A stretch of 7,516 nucleotides of DNA, from the NCBI GenBank assembly GCA_007134725.1, contig SLKF01000027.1, positions 1 through 7,516 of the forward strand. Direction: 5' to 3'. Of this stretch, positions 1 through 5,051 are shown one piece after another. Below the pieces are notes generated by a model. It had not been told where the DNA came from. It worked only from the letters and a program-made list of their open reading frames with translations, and searched no databases. Numbering within the stretch: position 1 is the stretch's first letter; every line of letters starts with the position of its first letter. Origin of the DNA: Clostridiales bacterium (GTDB lineage Bacteria > Bacillota > Clostridia > Peptostreptococcales > T1SED10-28). A program made the position numbers and the translations under genes.

Positions 1-293
1 CTGGTAAGTTTTAGTTCCGCGGACCGTTTGTCATCCGGGGCCGGCTCTTTTTCAATATAACCCTCCAAGGCAAGCTTTTTGGTAATGGTCACCAGGGTGT
101 TTCGGTCCAGCTCTAAGGTATCCATCATCTCGAAAATCTTTTTCGCTCCGTTTCGCCCCAACTCCCTTAGGACCAATATTTCCGATAAGGTCAGGGGCAG
201 ATTGCCGTTTTTCCGACTCTTTTTTTCCGAAGAAACAATATAATGAATCAACCGTTTTAGATACTCATTGATTTCCCGATAATAGTTTCGCAT
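1..293 (-). CDS. MarR-family transcriptional regulator, N-terminal part (runs off left edge)
   Basis: The reading frame opens with ATG at 293 (MRNYYREINEYLKRLI) and stays open to the window edge, giving 97 codons with no stop. A helical N-terminus leads into a winged-helix DNA-binding domain: LTLSEILVLRELG (about residues 35-47), a recognition-helix-like stretch DRNTLVTITKKLALEGYI (about 65-82), and the wing motif KEPAPDDKRS (84-93), which matches the D-x-R-S/D wing typical of MarR proteins. The C-terminal dimerisation helices lie outside the window. An AAGGAG (306-311) is 12 nt from the start and a closer AGGTG (299-303) is 5 nt away. A terminator and a promoter of its own separate it from the etf operon, so it is probably transcribed independently. 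Ligand and targets cannot be told. Family assignment is fairly sure, specific role unknown. Confidence 0.8.
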   Translation of the reverse strand, partial: MRNYYREINEYLKRLIHYIVSSEKKSRKNGNLPLTLSEILVLRELGRNGAKKIFEMMDTLELDRNTLVTITKKLALEGYIEKEPAPDDKRSAELKLT

Positions 294-350
294 TGGATCA
301 CCTATCTCCTTGAATTTTACCGCTTTTCCTCATGGTATCTTTTCAATTTT

Positions 351-379
351 AATATACCCCTTTCGAGAATGATTGTCAA
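351..379 (-). promoter_or_regulatory. Sigma-A-type promoter of the marR-like gene
   Basis: On the minus strand a perfect -35 TTGACA (374-379) is followed by a 17-nt spacer and a -10 TATATT (351-356, one mismatch to TATAAT). The start codon lies about 58 nt downstream of the -10. The -35 sits in the near-palindrome ATTGACAAT (372-380), which could serve as part of an autoregulatory operator as is common in the MarR family. That last point is inference. Confidence 0.75.
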
Positions 380-400
380 TAAAACGACTCCCAAATTGAA

Positions 401-456
401 GAAAAAGGTGGAGGAATGCAGTCATTTTTATTGACCGGCATCCCTCCACCTTTTTC
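401..456 (-). terminator. Rho-independent terminator of the acd-etfB-etfA operon
   Basis: The arms 401-419 and 438-456 are reverse complements over 19 bp with a single G-T wobble, and GTCA/TGAC (421-424, 432-435) can extend the stem inward. On the minus strand it begins directly after the etfA stop codon, and the distal arm ends in a CTTTTTC/TTC run. Both arms carry runs of A or T, so it could also work in the plus direction, but nothing in the window is transcribed into it from the left. Confidence 0.85.
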
Positions 457-1638
457 TTATTCTAAGGCTTCAATCAGTTTCGGAAGCACTTCGTAGACGT
501 CGCCTACAATACCGATGTCCGCTACTTTAAAGATTGCAGCATTGGGATCTTTGTTGATGGCCACAATGGTTTTTGCACTCTGCATACCGGCAATGTGTTG
601 AATGGCGCCGGAGATTCCGCAGGCAATATACAGTTCCGGTCGTACGGTTTTTCCCGTCTGACCTACCTGATGATCATGGTCGATCCAGTCGGCATCTACT
701 GCGGCACGGGAAGCCCCCACTACGCCGCCCAGTTTTTCAGCAAGCTTTTCCAGTAAGGCGAAGCCCTCTTTCTTATCCAGACCTCGTCCTCCCGATACGA
801 TTATTTCGCTATCGGCAATATTCACGCTGGCCTTTCCGGCTTTTACCACGTCCAGGATTTTGATTCGAATATCCTCCGCAGTTACATCATTCTTGTATTC
901 AATCAGTTCCTGATCTTCCCGCTTATCAGCTTTTAGGGCTTTTTCCATAACACCCGGTCGTACCGTTGCCATTTGCGGTCGATGTTTGGGACAGATGATG
1001 GTTGCCATAATGTTTCCGCCAAAGGCCGGTCTTGTTTGCATCAGGCTTTTTTCTTCCGGTTCAATCTCCAGTTTCGTACAGTCTGCCGTAAGTCCCGTAT
1101 CGACTCTTGCCGCCACTCGCGGTGCTAAATCCCGTCCGATATGGGTGGCTCCGTAAAGCACGATTTCCGGTTTGTACTCTTCGATCATTTCCGACAATAC
1201 TTTTGTATATCCGTCGGTGGTATACTGCTTTAAGTTTTCGTTTTCCGATACATACACTTTATCCGCCCCGTAGGCAAATAAGTCGTCGGATAAATCTCGT
1301 ACTTGGTCTCCAAGAAGGACCGCACTGAGTTCCGTTCCTACTTCTTCTGCCAGTCTTCTTCCTTCTCCTAAAAGCTCTATGGCAACGTCCATCAGCTCGC
1401 CGCCCCGTTGCTCGGCAAATACCCAAACGCCCTGGTATTGGCTAATATCCATCTTTTTCATTTGTGACTCTTCCTTGATGATCGCTCCGAAATTACAAGC
1501 GTCCACACAGGCGCCGCAGTTGGTACAGTTATCGTTCATCACCGCCACGTTATCAATCATATCAATTGCGTTAAAGGGACAGGCCCCAACACACAGTGTA
1601 CAACCTACACAATCTTCTTGCAGTATTTTAATACCCAT
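457..1638 (-). CDS. etfA: Electron transfer flavoprotein alpha subunit with N-terminal 2[4Fe-4S] ferredoxin domain
   Basis: This 393-residue protein is longer than a classical EtfA (about 310-340 aa) because of an added ferredoxin domain. Residues 10-20 read C-x2-C-x2-C-x3-CP and residues 38-48 read C-x2-C-x2-C-x3-C, the ligand pattern for two [4Fe-4S] clusters. From about residue 67 comes the EtfA N-terminal domain. The C-terminal FAD domain (about 270-393) has GASRAAVD (308-315), [10 protein letters not shown] (325-334) and the EtfA signature from LYIACGISG to IVAIN (336-362). It should form a soluble heterodimer with EtfB and pass electrons between NADH, ferredoxin and the upstream acyl-CoA dehydrogenase. 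Acetobacterium CarE and LctC carry the same kind of extra domain and belong to flavin-based electron-bifurcating complexes. Bifurcation here is inferred, not shown. ATG start follows AAGGAGGG with 6-nt spacing, and this ribosome site overlaps the etfB stop, suggesting coupled translation. Confidence 0.95.
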   Translation of the reverse strand: MGIKILQEDCVGCTLCVGACPFNAIDMIDNVAVMNDNCTNCGACVDACNFGAIIKEESQMKKMDISQYQGVWVFAEQRGGELMDVAIELLGEGRRLAEEVGTELSAVLLGDQVRDLSDDLFAYGADKVYVSENENLKQYTTDGYTKVLSEMIEEYKPEIVLYGATHIGRDLAPRVAARVDTGLTADCTKLEIEPEEKSLMQTRPAFGGNIMATIICPKHRPQMATVRPGVMEKALKADKREDQELIEYKNDVTAEDIRIKILDVVKAGKASVNIADSEIIVSGGRGLDKKEGFALLEKLAEKLGGVVGASRAAVDADWIDHDHQVGQTGKTVRPELYIACGISGAIQHIAGMQSAKTIVAINKDPNAAIFKVADIGIVGDVYEVLPKLIEALE

Positions 1639-1650
1639 GATGATCCCTCC

Positions 1651-2439
1651 TTATATCAGATTTTTTTCATTTAATTTTTTTACTAAGCTTTGAACCTTAT
1701 CATCGATGCTACCTTCCAACATTTCCCCTTTGCCCTTGGGCTCCGGTGTAAAGGAACGCTTCACCTGGGTAGGGGATCCGTCCAGACCGATATCCGTTGA
1801 AGGAATGTCTAAGTCATTCACGGTCCAAACCTTGATGCGATCTTCTCGGTAAGCTTTAATAATCCCGGGAATGGAAGGATATCTTGGCTCGTTTAGCTCT
1901 TTGATCGTGGTAAGCAGAATAGGACTTTTCCCTTCGATGACTTCATAACCGTCTTCTAAGGCCCGGTGTACCCGGATGGTTCCCTCTTCTACGAAAAACT
2001 TCTCCACATAACTTACTTGAGGAATCCCAAGACGTTCCCCGATTTGAGGTCCCACCTGGGCAGTATCTCCATCAATGGCTTGACGACCGCAAAAGATGAT
2101 GTCGTAGTCGCCGACTCTTTCAATGGCCTTGGCTAAGGTGTTGGACGTTGCCCAGGTATCGGCTCCTGCAAATGCCCGGTCGGAAAGTAAAATTCCTTCG
2201 TCGGCGCCCATGGCAATCCCTTCAATCAGTACTTCCTCCGCTTGGGGTGGACCCATGGTCAGCACCGTAATATGGGTATCAGGATTATTATCCTTTACCC
2301 GTAAGGCTTCCTCTAAGGCGGATTTATCATCGGGATTTAGGATACTGGGTACCCCTTCCCGTATTAAGGTCCCTTTTACAGGATCAATTTTAACTTCATT
2401 GGTATCCGGTACTTGTTTTATACATACTATGATCTTCAA
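1651..2439 (-). CDS. etfB: Electron transfer flavoprotein beta subunit (TTG start)
   Basis: The 262-residue protein begins with the typical EtfB opening KIIVCIKQVPDT. It contains DGDTAQVGP (123-131), the nucleotide-binding loop that holds AMP in classical ETFs and a second FAD in bifurcating ones, and the EtfB signature from VHRALEDGYE to ILLT (157-177), which fits the family pattern position by position. Length is normal. It pairs with the following etfA, 12 nt downstream. The start is TTG (2437-2439): no ATG or GTG lies where the conserved N-terminus begins, and AAGGAGGG (2447-2454) is 7 nt upstream. The leader carries a 14-bp repeat array. In bifurcating complexes EtfB is where NADH meets the bifurcating flavin. 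This assignment follows from family knowledge and the ferredoxin-bearing partner. Confidence 0.95.
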   Translation of the reverse strand: MKIIVCIKQVPDTNEVKIDPVKGTLIREGVPSILNPDDKSALEEALRVKDNNPDTHITVLTMGPPQAEEVLIEGIAMGADEGILLSDRAFAGADTWATSNTLAKAIERVGDYDIIFCGRQAIDGDTAQVGPQIGERLGIPQVSYVEKFFVEEGTIRVHRALEDGYEVIEGKSPILLTTIKELNEPRYPSIPGIIKAYREDRIKVWTVNDLDIPSTDIGLDGSPTQVKRSFTPEPKGKGEMLEGSIDDKVQSLVKKLNEKNLI

Positions 2440-2446
2440 TATCAGA

Positions 2447-2454
2447 CCCTCCTT
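2447..2454 (-). promoter_or_regulatory. Ribosome binding site fixing the TTG start of etfB
   Basis: Minus-strand AAGGAGGG lies 7 nt from TTG at 2439. It is the only strong Shine-Dalgarno sequence here, and translation from TTG restores the conserved EtfB N-terminus. Confidence 0.8.
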
Positions 2455-2465
2455 TTATTGTAATT

Positions 2466-2478
2466 GTTGCTATGCAAC
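2466..2478. repeat. Small perfect inverted repeat in the etfB leader
   Basis: GTTGC-TAT-GCAAC forms a 5-bp stem about 12 nt upstream of the etfB ribosome site. No T-run follows on the minus strand, so it is not a terminator. It could modulate translation, or be chance. Confidence 0.35.
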
Positions 2479-2489
2479 TTCTATATATC

Positions 2490-2501
2490 TGTAAGATTAC
2501 A
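2490..2501. repeat. Perfect inverted repeat TGTAAGATTACA beside the 14-bp array
   Basis: TGTAA-GA-TTACA is a 12-bp interrupted palindrome directly at the etfB-proximal end of the tandem array. It could be a protein site or a hairpin. No known regulator consensus is recognised. Confidence 0.4.
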
Positions 2502-2598
2502 GTTTCATAACTGCAGTTTCATAACTGCAGTTTCATAACTGTAGTTTCATAACTGTAGTTTCATAACTGTAGTTTCATAACTGTGGTTTCATAATCTG
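2500..2598. repeat. Tandem array of a 14-bp self-complementary unit (7 copies) between acd and etfB
   Basis: The unit CAGTTTCATAACTG repeats head to tail from 2500, with copies starting at 2500, 2514, 2528, 2542, 2556, 2570 and 2584. The first three start with C, the next three with T, and the last is degenerate (TGGTTTCATAATCTG). Each unit is an inverted repeat (CAGTT-TCAT-AACTG), so every copy could form a 5-bp stem with a 4-nt loop in DNA or RNA, and adjacent C-type copies also create the palindrome AACTGCAGTT. The array lies in the 189-nt gap between the acd stop and the etfB start, within the presumed operon transcript. There are no spacers, so it is not a CRISPR array. It may have arisen by slippage, serve as multiple operator sites, or tune expression within the operon. 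Confidence 0.95.
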
Positions 2599-2628
2599 CA
2601 TTCACAGCATTATTTTTGCGCTGATGGG

Positions 2629-3768
2629 CTATCGCAGGATATCTGCGGCCACTACCATCTTTTGAACCTCGGAGGTTCCTTCATAAATTTCAGTAATTTT
2701 CGCATCCCGCATCATCCGCTCAATGGGATAATCCGCGGTGTATCCGTATCCACCGTGTAGTTGTACCGCTTTTGTGGTCACTTCCATGGCGGTTTCCGAC
2801 GCGAATAATTTTGCCATAGCCGCCAGTTTTCCGTAAGGTCTGCCTTCGGATTTTGCCATGGCTGCCTGGTATACCAAGAGTTTCGCTGCTTGAATCTGGG
2901 TTTCCATATCCGCCATCATAAACTGCAGTCCCTGAAACTTTCCGATGGGACGGTTAAACTGCTCCCGCTCTTTTACGTATTGGATGGTTTTTTCCATGGC
3001 CCCTTCAGCGATGCCCAGTGCTTGAGCCGCAATTCCGATTCGTCCACCGTCTAAGGTTTGCATGGCGATTTTAAAGCCCTGTCCTTCTTTGCCCAGTAAA
3101 TTTCCCTTTGGAACCATCATGTCTTTAAAGATCAGCTCCGTGGTGGCGGATCCTTTGATCCCCAGTTTTCGTTCCTTTTTCCCGATGGTAAATCCGGGAG
3201 TATCGCTTTCCACGATAAAGGCGGAAATTCCTTTTAGTCCTTTGGCCGTATCGGTCATCCCGAAGATGATGTAGGTATCCGCTTCGCCACCATTGGTGAT
3301 AAAGATCTTGGTACCGTTGATTCGGTATTGATCCCCTTCCAGTACCGCTCGGGTTTGTTGTCCCGCGGCGTCGGTTCCGGCGTTAGGTTCTGTCAGTCCG
3401 AAGGCTCCCAGTTTTTTGCCGGAAGCTAAGGGAACTAAATATTTCTTTTTCTGGGCTTCCGTACCGAACTTCTGTATTGGCCAGCATCCCAGAGAACTAT
3501 GGGCCGATAAGATCACCCCGGTGGTTGCACAGGCCTTTGATAATTCTTCTACAGCGATCACGTAGGCTAACTCATCGCCGCCGGCTCCCCCATATTCCTG
3601 AGGAACCGCAATTCCCATCATGCCAAAGCGTTGCATTTTCTCTACGGTTTCCTTGGGGAAACGCTCCATTTCATCAACTTCCGCCGCAATGGGCTCCACT
3701 TCATTTTTCGTAAAGCGTGTAAAGGTTTTCTGTATCATCTTATGCTCTTTGTTTAAATTAAAATTCAC
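2629..3768 (-). CDS. acd: Acyl-CoA dehydrogenase (butyryl-CoA dehydrogenase / CarC type, GTG start)
   Basis: This 379-residue protein has the normal length and layout of the short-chain acyl-CoA dehydrogenase family: helical N-domain (1-120), beta domain (121-235), helical C-domain (236-379). Family signature 1 is GLTEPNAGTDAAG (124-136) and signature 2 spans QLHGGYGYTADYP to MMRD (336-355). IYEGTSE (361-367) places the catalytic base at Glu363, as in bacterial butyryl-CoA and short-chain enzymes. It is a cytoplasmic FAD enzyme interconverting an acyl-CoA and its 2-enoyl-CoA, using the downstream EtfAB as electron partner. In anaerobes the enoyl-CoA reduction direction is usual. Substrate is open: the order acd-etfB-etfA with a ferredoxin-bearing EtfA resembles carCDE, but butyryl-CoA or another acyl-CoA is equally possible because no crt, hbd or thl is nearby. 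The start is GTG (3766-3768), 6 nt from AAGGAGGG (3775-3782). Confidence 0.95.
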   Translation of the reverse strand: MNFNLNKEHKMIQKTFTRFTKNEVEPIAAEVDEMERFPKETVEKMQRFGMMGIAVPQEYGGAGGDELAYVIAVEELSKACATTGVILSAHSSLGCWPIQKFGTEAQKKKYLVPLASGKKLGAFGLTEPNAGTDAAGQQTRAVLEGDQYRINGTKIFITNGGEADTYIIFGMTDTAKGLKGISAFIVESDTPGFTIGKKERKLGIKGSATTELIFKDMMVPKGNLLGKEGQGFKIAMQTLDGGRIGIAAQALGIAEGAMEKTIQYVKEREQFNRPIGKFQGLQFMMADMETQIQAAKLLVYQAAMAKSEGRPYGKLAAMAKLFASETAMEVTTKAVQLHGGYGYTADYPIERMMRDAKITEIYEGTSEVQKMVVAADILR

Positions 3769-3774
3769 TTTGAT

Positions 3775-3782
3775 CCCTCCTT
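3775..3782 (-). promoter_or_regulatory. Ribosome binding site fixing the GTG start of acd
   Basis: AAGGAGGG on the minus strand sits 6 nt before GTG at 3768. The next in-frame ATG is at codon 11, inside the conserved N-terminal helix and without a ribosome site. Confidence 0.75.
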
Positions 3783-3799
3783 GTTTTGTTCTAAGGCTT

Positions 3800-3805
3800 A
3801 TTATA
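3800..3805 (-). promoter_or_regulatory. -10 element of the acd-etfB-etfA promoter
   Basis: A perfect TATAAT on the minus strand lies 32 nt before the acd start, which predicts a short leader of about 25 nt. The region 17 nt upstream (TAGTAA) is a poor -35 and the best -35-like hexamer, TTGATA (3827-3832), is 21 nt away, so the promoter may need an activator or be intrinsically weak. It lies downstream of the rex terminator, which supports an operon start here. Confidence 0.55.
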
Positions 3806-3814
3806 ACGCAAACT

Positions 3815-3832
3815 TTGTTAAATTACTATCAA
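3815..3832. promoter_or_regulatory. Putative Rex operator overlapping the acd promoter
   Basis: The 18 bp TTGTTAA-ATTA-CTATCAA fit the clostridial Rex box TTGTTAA-N4-TTAACAA: the left half matches 7 of 7 and the right half 5 of 7. It covers the spacer and -35 region of the acd promoter, where a repressor would block RNA polymerase. The rex gene is immediately upstream. Rex control of bcd/etf-type operons is known in several Clostridia. Binding here is inferred. Confidence 0.6.
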
Positions 3833-3958
3833 TAACACTTAAAATTATTTACTGTCTTTTTTTGCGCATTATGTTCACTTTGTGTACAATTTTCATTCAG
3901 TTCTTCCTGGCCTTGAGTGGATTTTTCCATTCAAAAAAATTCTCATTTTACACCAAAA

Positions 3959-3999
3959 CAAAAAAGACAGGCCCCTTTTAGAAAACCAAGGCTCTGTCT
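3959..3999 (-). terminator. Rho-independent terminator downstream of rex
   Basis: On the minus strand AGACAG (3994-3999) pairs with CTGTCT (3965-3970), the stem continues with GCC/GGC and CCTT/AAGG after a small bulge, and it is followed by a run of six T and then GTTTTGG. It separates rex from the acd promoter. Confidence 0.75.
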
Positions 4000-4005
4000 A
4001 TTTTC

Positions 4006-4097
4006 ATCGCTTATTTCATGCATCTTTTATCGCTTATTTCATGCATCTTTTATCGCTTATTTCATGCATCTTCCATGCATTTTTCATCGTTTATTTC
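4006..4097. repeat. Tandem array of a 23-bp unit at the 3' end of rex
   Basis: Three contiguous copies of ATCGCTTATTTCATGCATCTTTT begin at 4006, 4029 and 4052, the third ending CC instead of TT. After a short ATGCATTTTT stretch a fourth partial copy (ATCGTTTATTTC, 4086-4097) covers the rex stop codon and last codons. Read on the minus strand each copy holds GAAATAAGCGAT, nearly the same as the rex end AAGAAATAAACGAT, so the array may have grown by duplication of the rex 3' end. Each copy also contains the palindrome ATGCAT. It is transcribed before the terminator. Confidence 0.9.
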
Positions 4098-4759
4098 TTA
4101 TCTTCCGGCTCCTCCAAGGACTTCAGCAATGCCTTTTCCTTGATTAAATAGGACATGATAAACAAACTCTCGTTTAAGTGAACGTCTTCTACGACCACAT
4201 CATCCGGTACTTTAAGATCCATGGGGGCAAAGTTCCAGATGGCTTTGATTCCCGCTTCAACCAGTTCATCCGCCACACTTTGGGCCACCTGTACCGGCGT
4301 GGTGATCACACCGATTTCAATATCGTTTGCTTTAATAAATCCTCTTAATTCCTTATTATCCAGTACCGGGGTGCCTCGAATTTGAAGACCGATCAGGGTT
4401 GGATTGATATCAAACATGGCAAGGATTTTAAATCCGTGTTCTTCAAAATTGGTATGATTGGCAATGGCTTGGCCTAAGTTCCCCACACCCACTACAACCG
4501 CTTTATAGTCCCTGGTCAGTCCTAAAATCTTTTGAATTTCATGATAGAGTTCTTCCACATTATAGCCGTATCCCTGTTGTCCAAATCCTCCGAAGTTGTT
4601 TAAATCCTGACGGATTTGTGAGGCGGTAAAACCTAGAATGACACTCAGTTCCTTGGAAGATATTCGATAAATTTCCTTATCCAATAAATCCTTCAAGCAT
4701 CGATTATACTTTGGCAGTCTTCGAATGACGGCCATGGAAATATTTCGGTTTTTCGGCAT
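4091..4759 (-). CDS. rex: Redox-sensing transcriptional repressor Rex
   Basis: From the ATG at 4759 this is a 222-residue protein of normal Rex length. The N-terminal winged helix (about 7-75) contains the family-typical ISMAVIRRLPKYNR, SSKELSVILGFTASQIRQDL and FGQQGYGY. A Rossmann fold follows, with GVGNLGQA (91-98) as the NAD(H)-binding GxGxxG loop and FDINP (116-120) ending beta-2, then GTPV and the C-terminal helix that swaps between subunits of the dimer. Rex binds DNA when NADH/NAD+ is low and leaves it when NADH rises, controlling fermentation and NADH-reoxidising genes. Here it precedes acd-etfB-etfA, whose promoter carries a Rex-like box. A GTG at 4768 is also in frame (225 aa), but it overlaps the AGGAG ribosome site (4768-4772), which is 8 nt from the ATG, so the ATG is preferred. 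It appears to be its own transcription unit. Confidence 0.95.
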   Translation of the reverse strand: MPKNRNISMAVIRRLPKYNRCLKDLLDKEIYRISSKELSVILGFTASQIRQDLNNFGGFGQQGYGYNVEELYHEIQKILGLTRDYKAVVVGVGNLGQAIANHTNFEEHGFKILAMFDINPTLIGLQIRGTPVLDNKELRGFIKANDIEIGVITTPVQVAQSVADELVEAGIKAIWNFAPMDLKVPDDVVVEDVHLNESLFIMSYLIKEKALLKSLEEPEDKK

Positions 4760-4767
4760 GATGATCA

Positions 4768-4772
4768 CTCCT
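4768..4772 (-). promoter_or_regulatory. Ribosome binding site deciding the rex start
   Basis: AGGAG on the minus strand is 8 nt from ATG 4759. The upstream GTG at 4768 overlaps this site and so cannot use it. Confidence 0.7.
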
Positions 4773-4848
4773 ATTTCTAATTATTTGTCTATTCGTTTCA
4801 AGATTCTGAAAAAAGGGAAGCTGCATTTTCTTGCAAAGCTATCCTGTC

Positions 4849-4857
4849 ATTGTACCA
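4849..4857 (-). promoter_or_regulatory. Possible extended -10 promoter of rex
   Basis: The minus strand reads TGG-TACAAT, an extended -10 with one mismatch, about 90 nt before the rex start. No good -35 is seen at 16-18 nt. No convincing Rex box overlaps it, so autoregulation is not evident. Confidence 0.35.
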
Positions 4858-4863
4858 ATTATT

Positions 4864-4872
4864 TGTTATAAT
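4864..4872 (+). promoter_or_regulatory. Possible extended -10 promoter on the plus strand
   Basis: TGT-TATAAT gives a perfect -10 with the TGn extension. A weak -35 (CTGTCA, 4844-4849) is 17 nt upstream. It would give the ABC-F gene a leader of about 170 nt and lies back to back with the rex promoter candidate. Confidence 0.4.
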
Positions 4873-4874
4873 AG

Positions 4875-4891
4875 AATAGTACTAGACTATT
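4875..4891. repeat. Inverted repeat AATAGT-N5-ACTATT in the divergent promoter region
   Basis: Two perfect 6-bp arms flank ACTAG, immediately after the plus-strand TATAAT and near the -35 zone of the minus-strand candidate. The place is right for an operator, but the cognate protein is unknown. Confidence 0.45.
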
Positions 4892-5018
4892 GACAAAAAA
4901 TCAACGTTAAAATTGGATTTATAAGGATTTATTTTCGAAATTTTAGTCAATCGAAGGATTTTTGGGGTATTACTTCGAAATCCATTGGGGATTGGCGGAA
5001 TTTTGATGAATTTGATTA

Positions 5019-5024
5019 TATAAT
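5019..5024 (+). promoter_or_regulatory. -10 element close to the ABC-F gene
   Basis: TATAAT lies 27 nt before the start codon. The upstream -35 is poor: TTGGCG at 4993-4998 is 20 nt away, or 18 nt from an overlapping TTATAT. It could be a second, proximal promoter with a leader of about 20 nt. A GAGGGAG ribosome site (5036-5042) is 9 nt from the ATG. Confidence 0.4.
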
Positions 5025-5051
5025 AGAAGAAGACAGAGGGAGCGAATTTTT

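Noticed and set aside
2455..2490. Separate etfB promoter (TACAAT or TATATA on the minus strand)
   Set aside because: No -35 at proper distance, and the TACAAT would place the start of transcription on the ribosome site.
2500..2598. 14-bp array as a CRISPR
   Set aside because: The units are directly contiguous with no spacers and are much shorter than CRISPR repeats; no cas genes are present.
3886..3903. Second Rex box around TTGTGTACAATTTTCATT upstream of acd
   Set aside because: The left half fits but the right half matches only two of seven positions.
4006..4074. 23-bp array as a CRISPR
   Set aside because: The copies are head to tail without unique spacers.
4890..4907. Rex box for autoregulation near TTGACAAAAAATCAA in the rex upstream region
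   Set aside because: The arms are short (TTGA/TCAA) and the spacing does not fit the 18-bp Rex consensus.
4890..4925. Plus-strand promoter from TTGACA (4890-4895) to TATAAG (4920-4925)
   Set aside because: The spacer is 24 nt, too long; no acceptable -10 lies at 16-18 nt.
5006..5023. Five-codon leader peptide (MNLII) before the ABC-F gene
   Set aside because: Only a weak GGCGGA ribosome-like site, and it overlaps the proximal -10 element, so it would not be in the short transcript.
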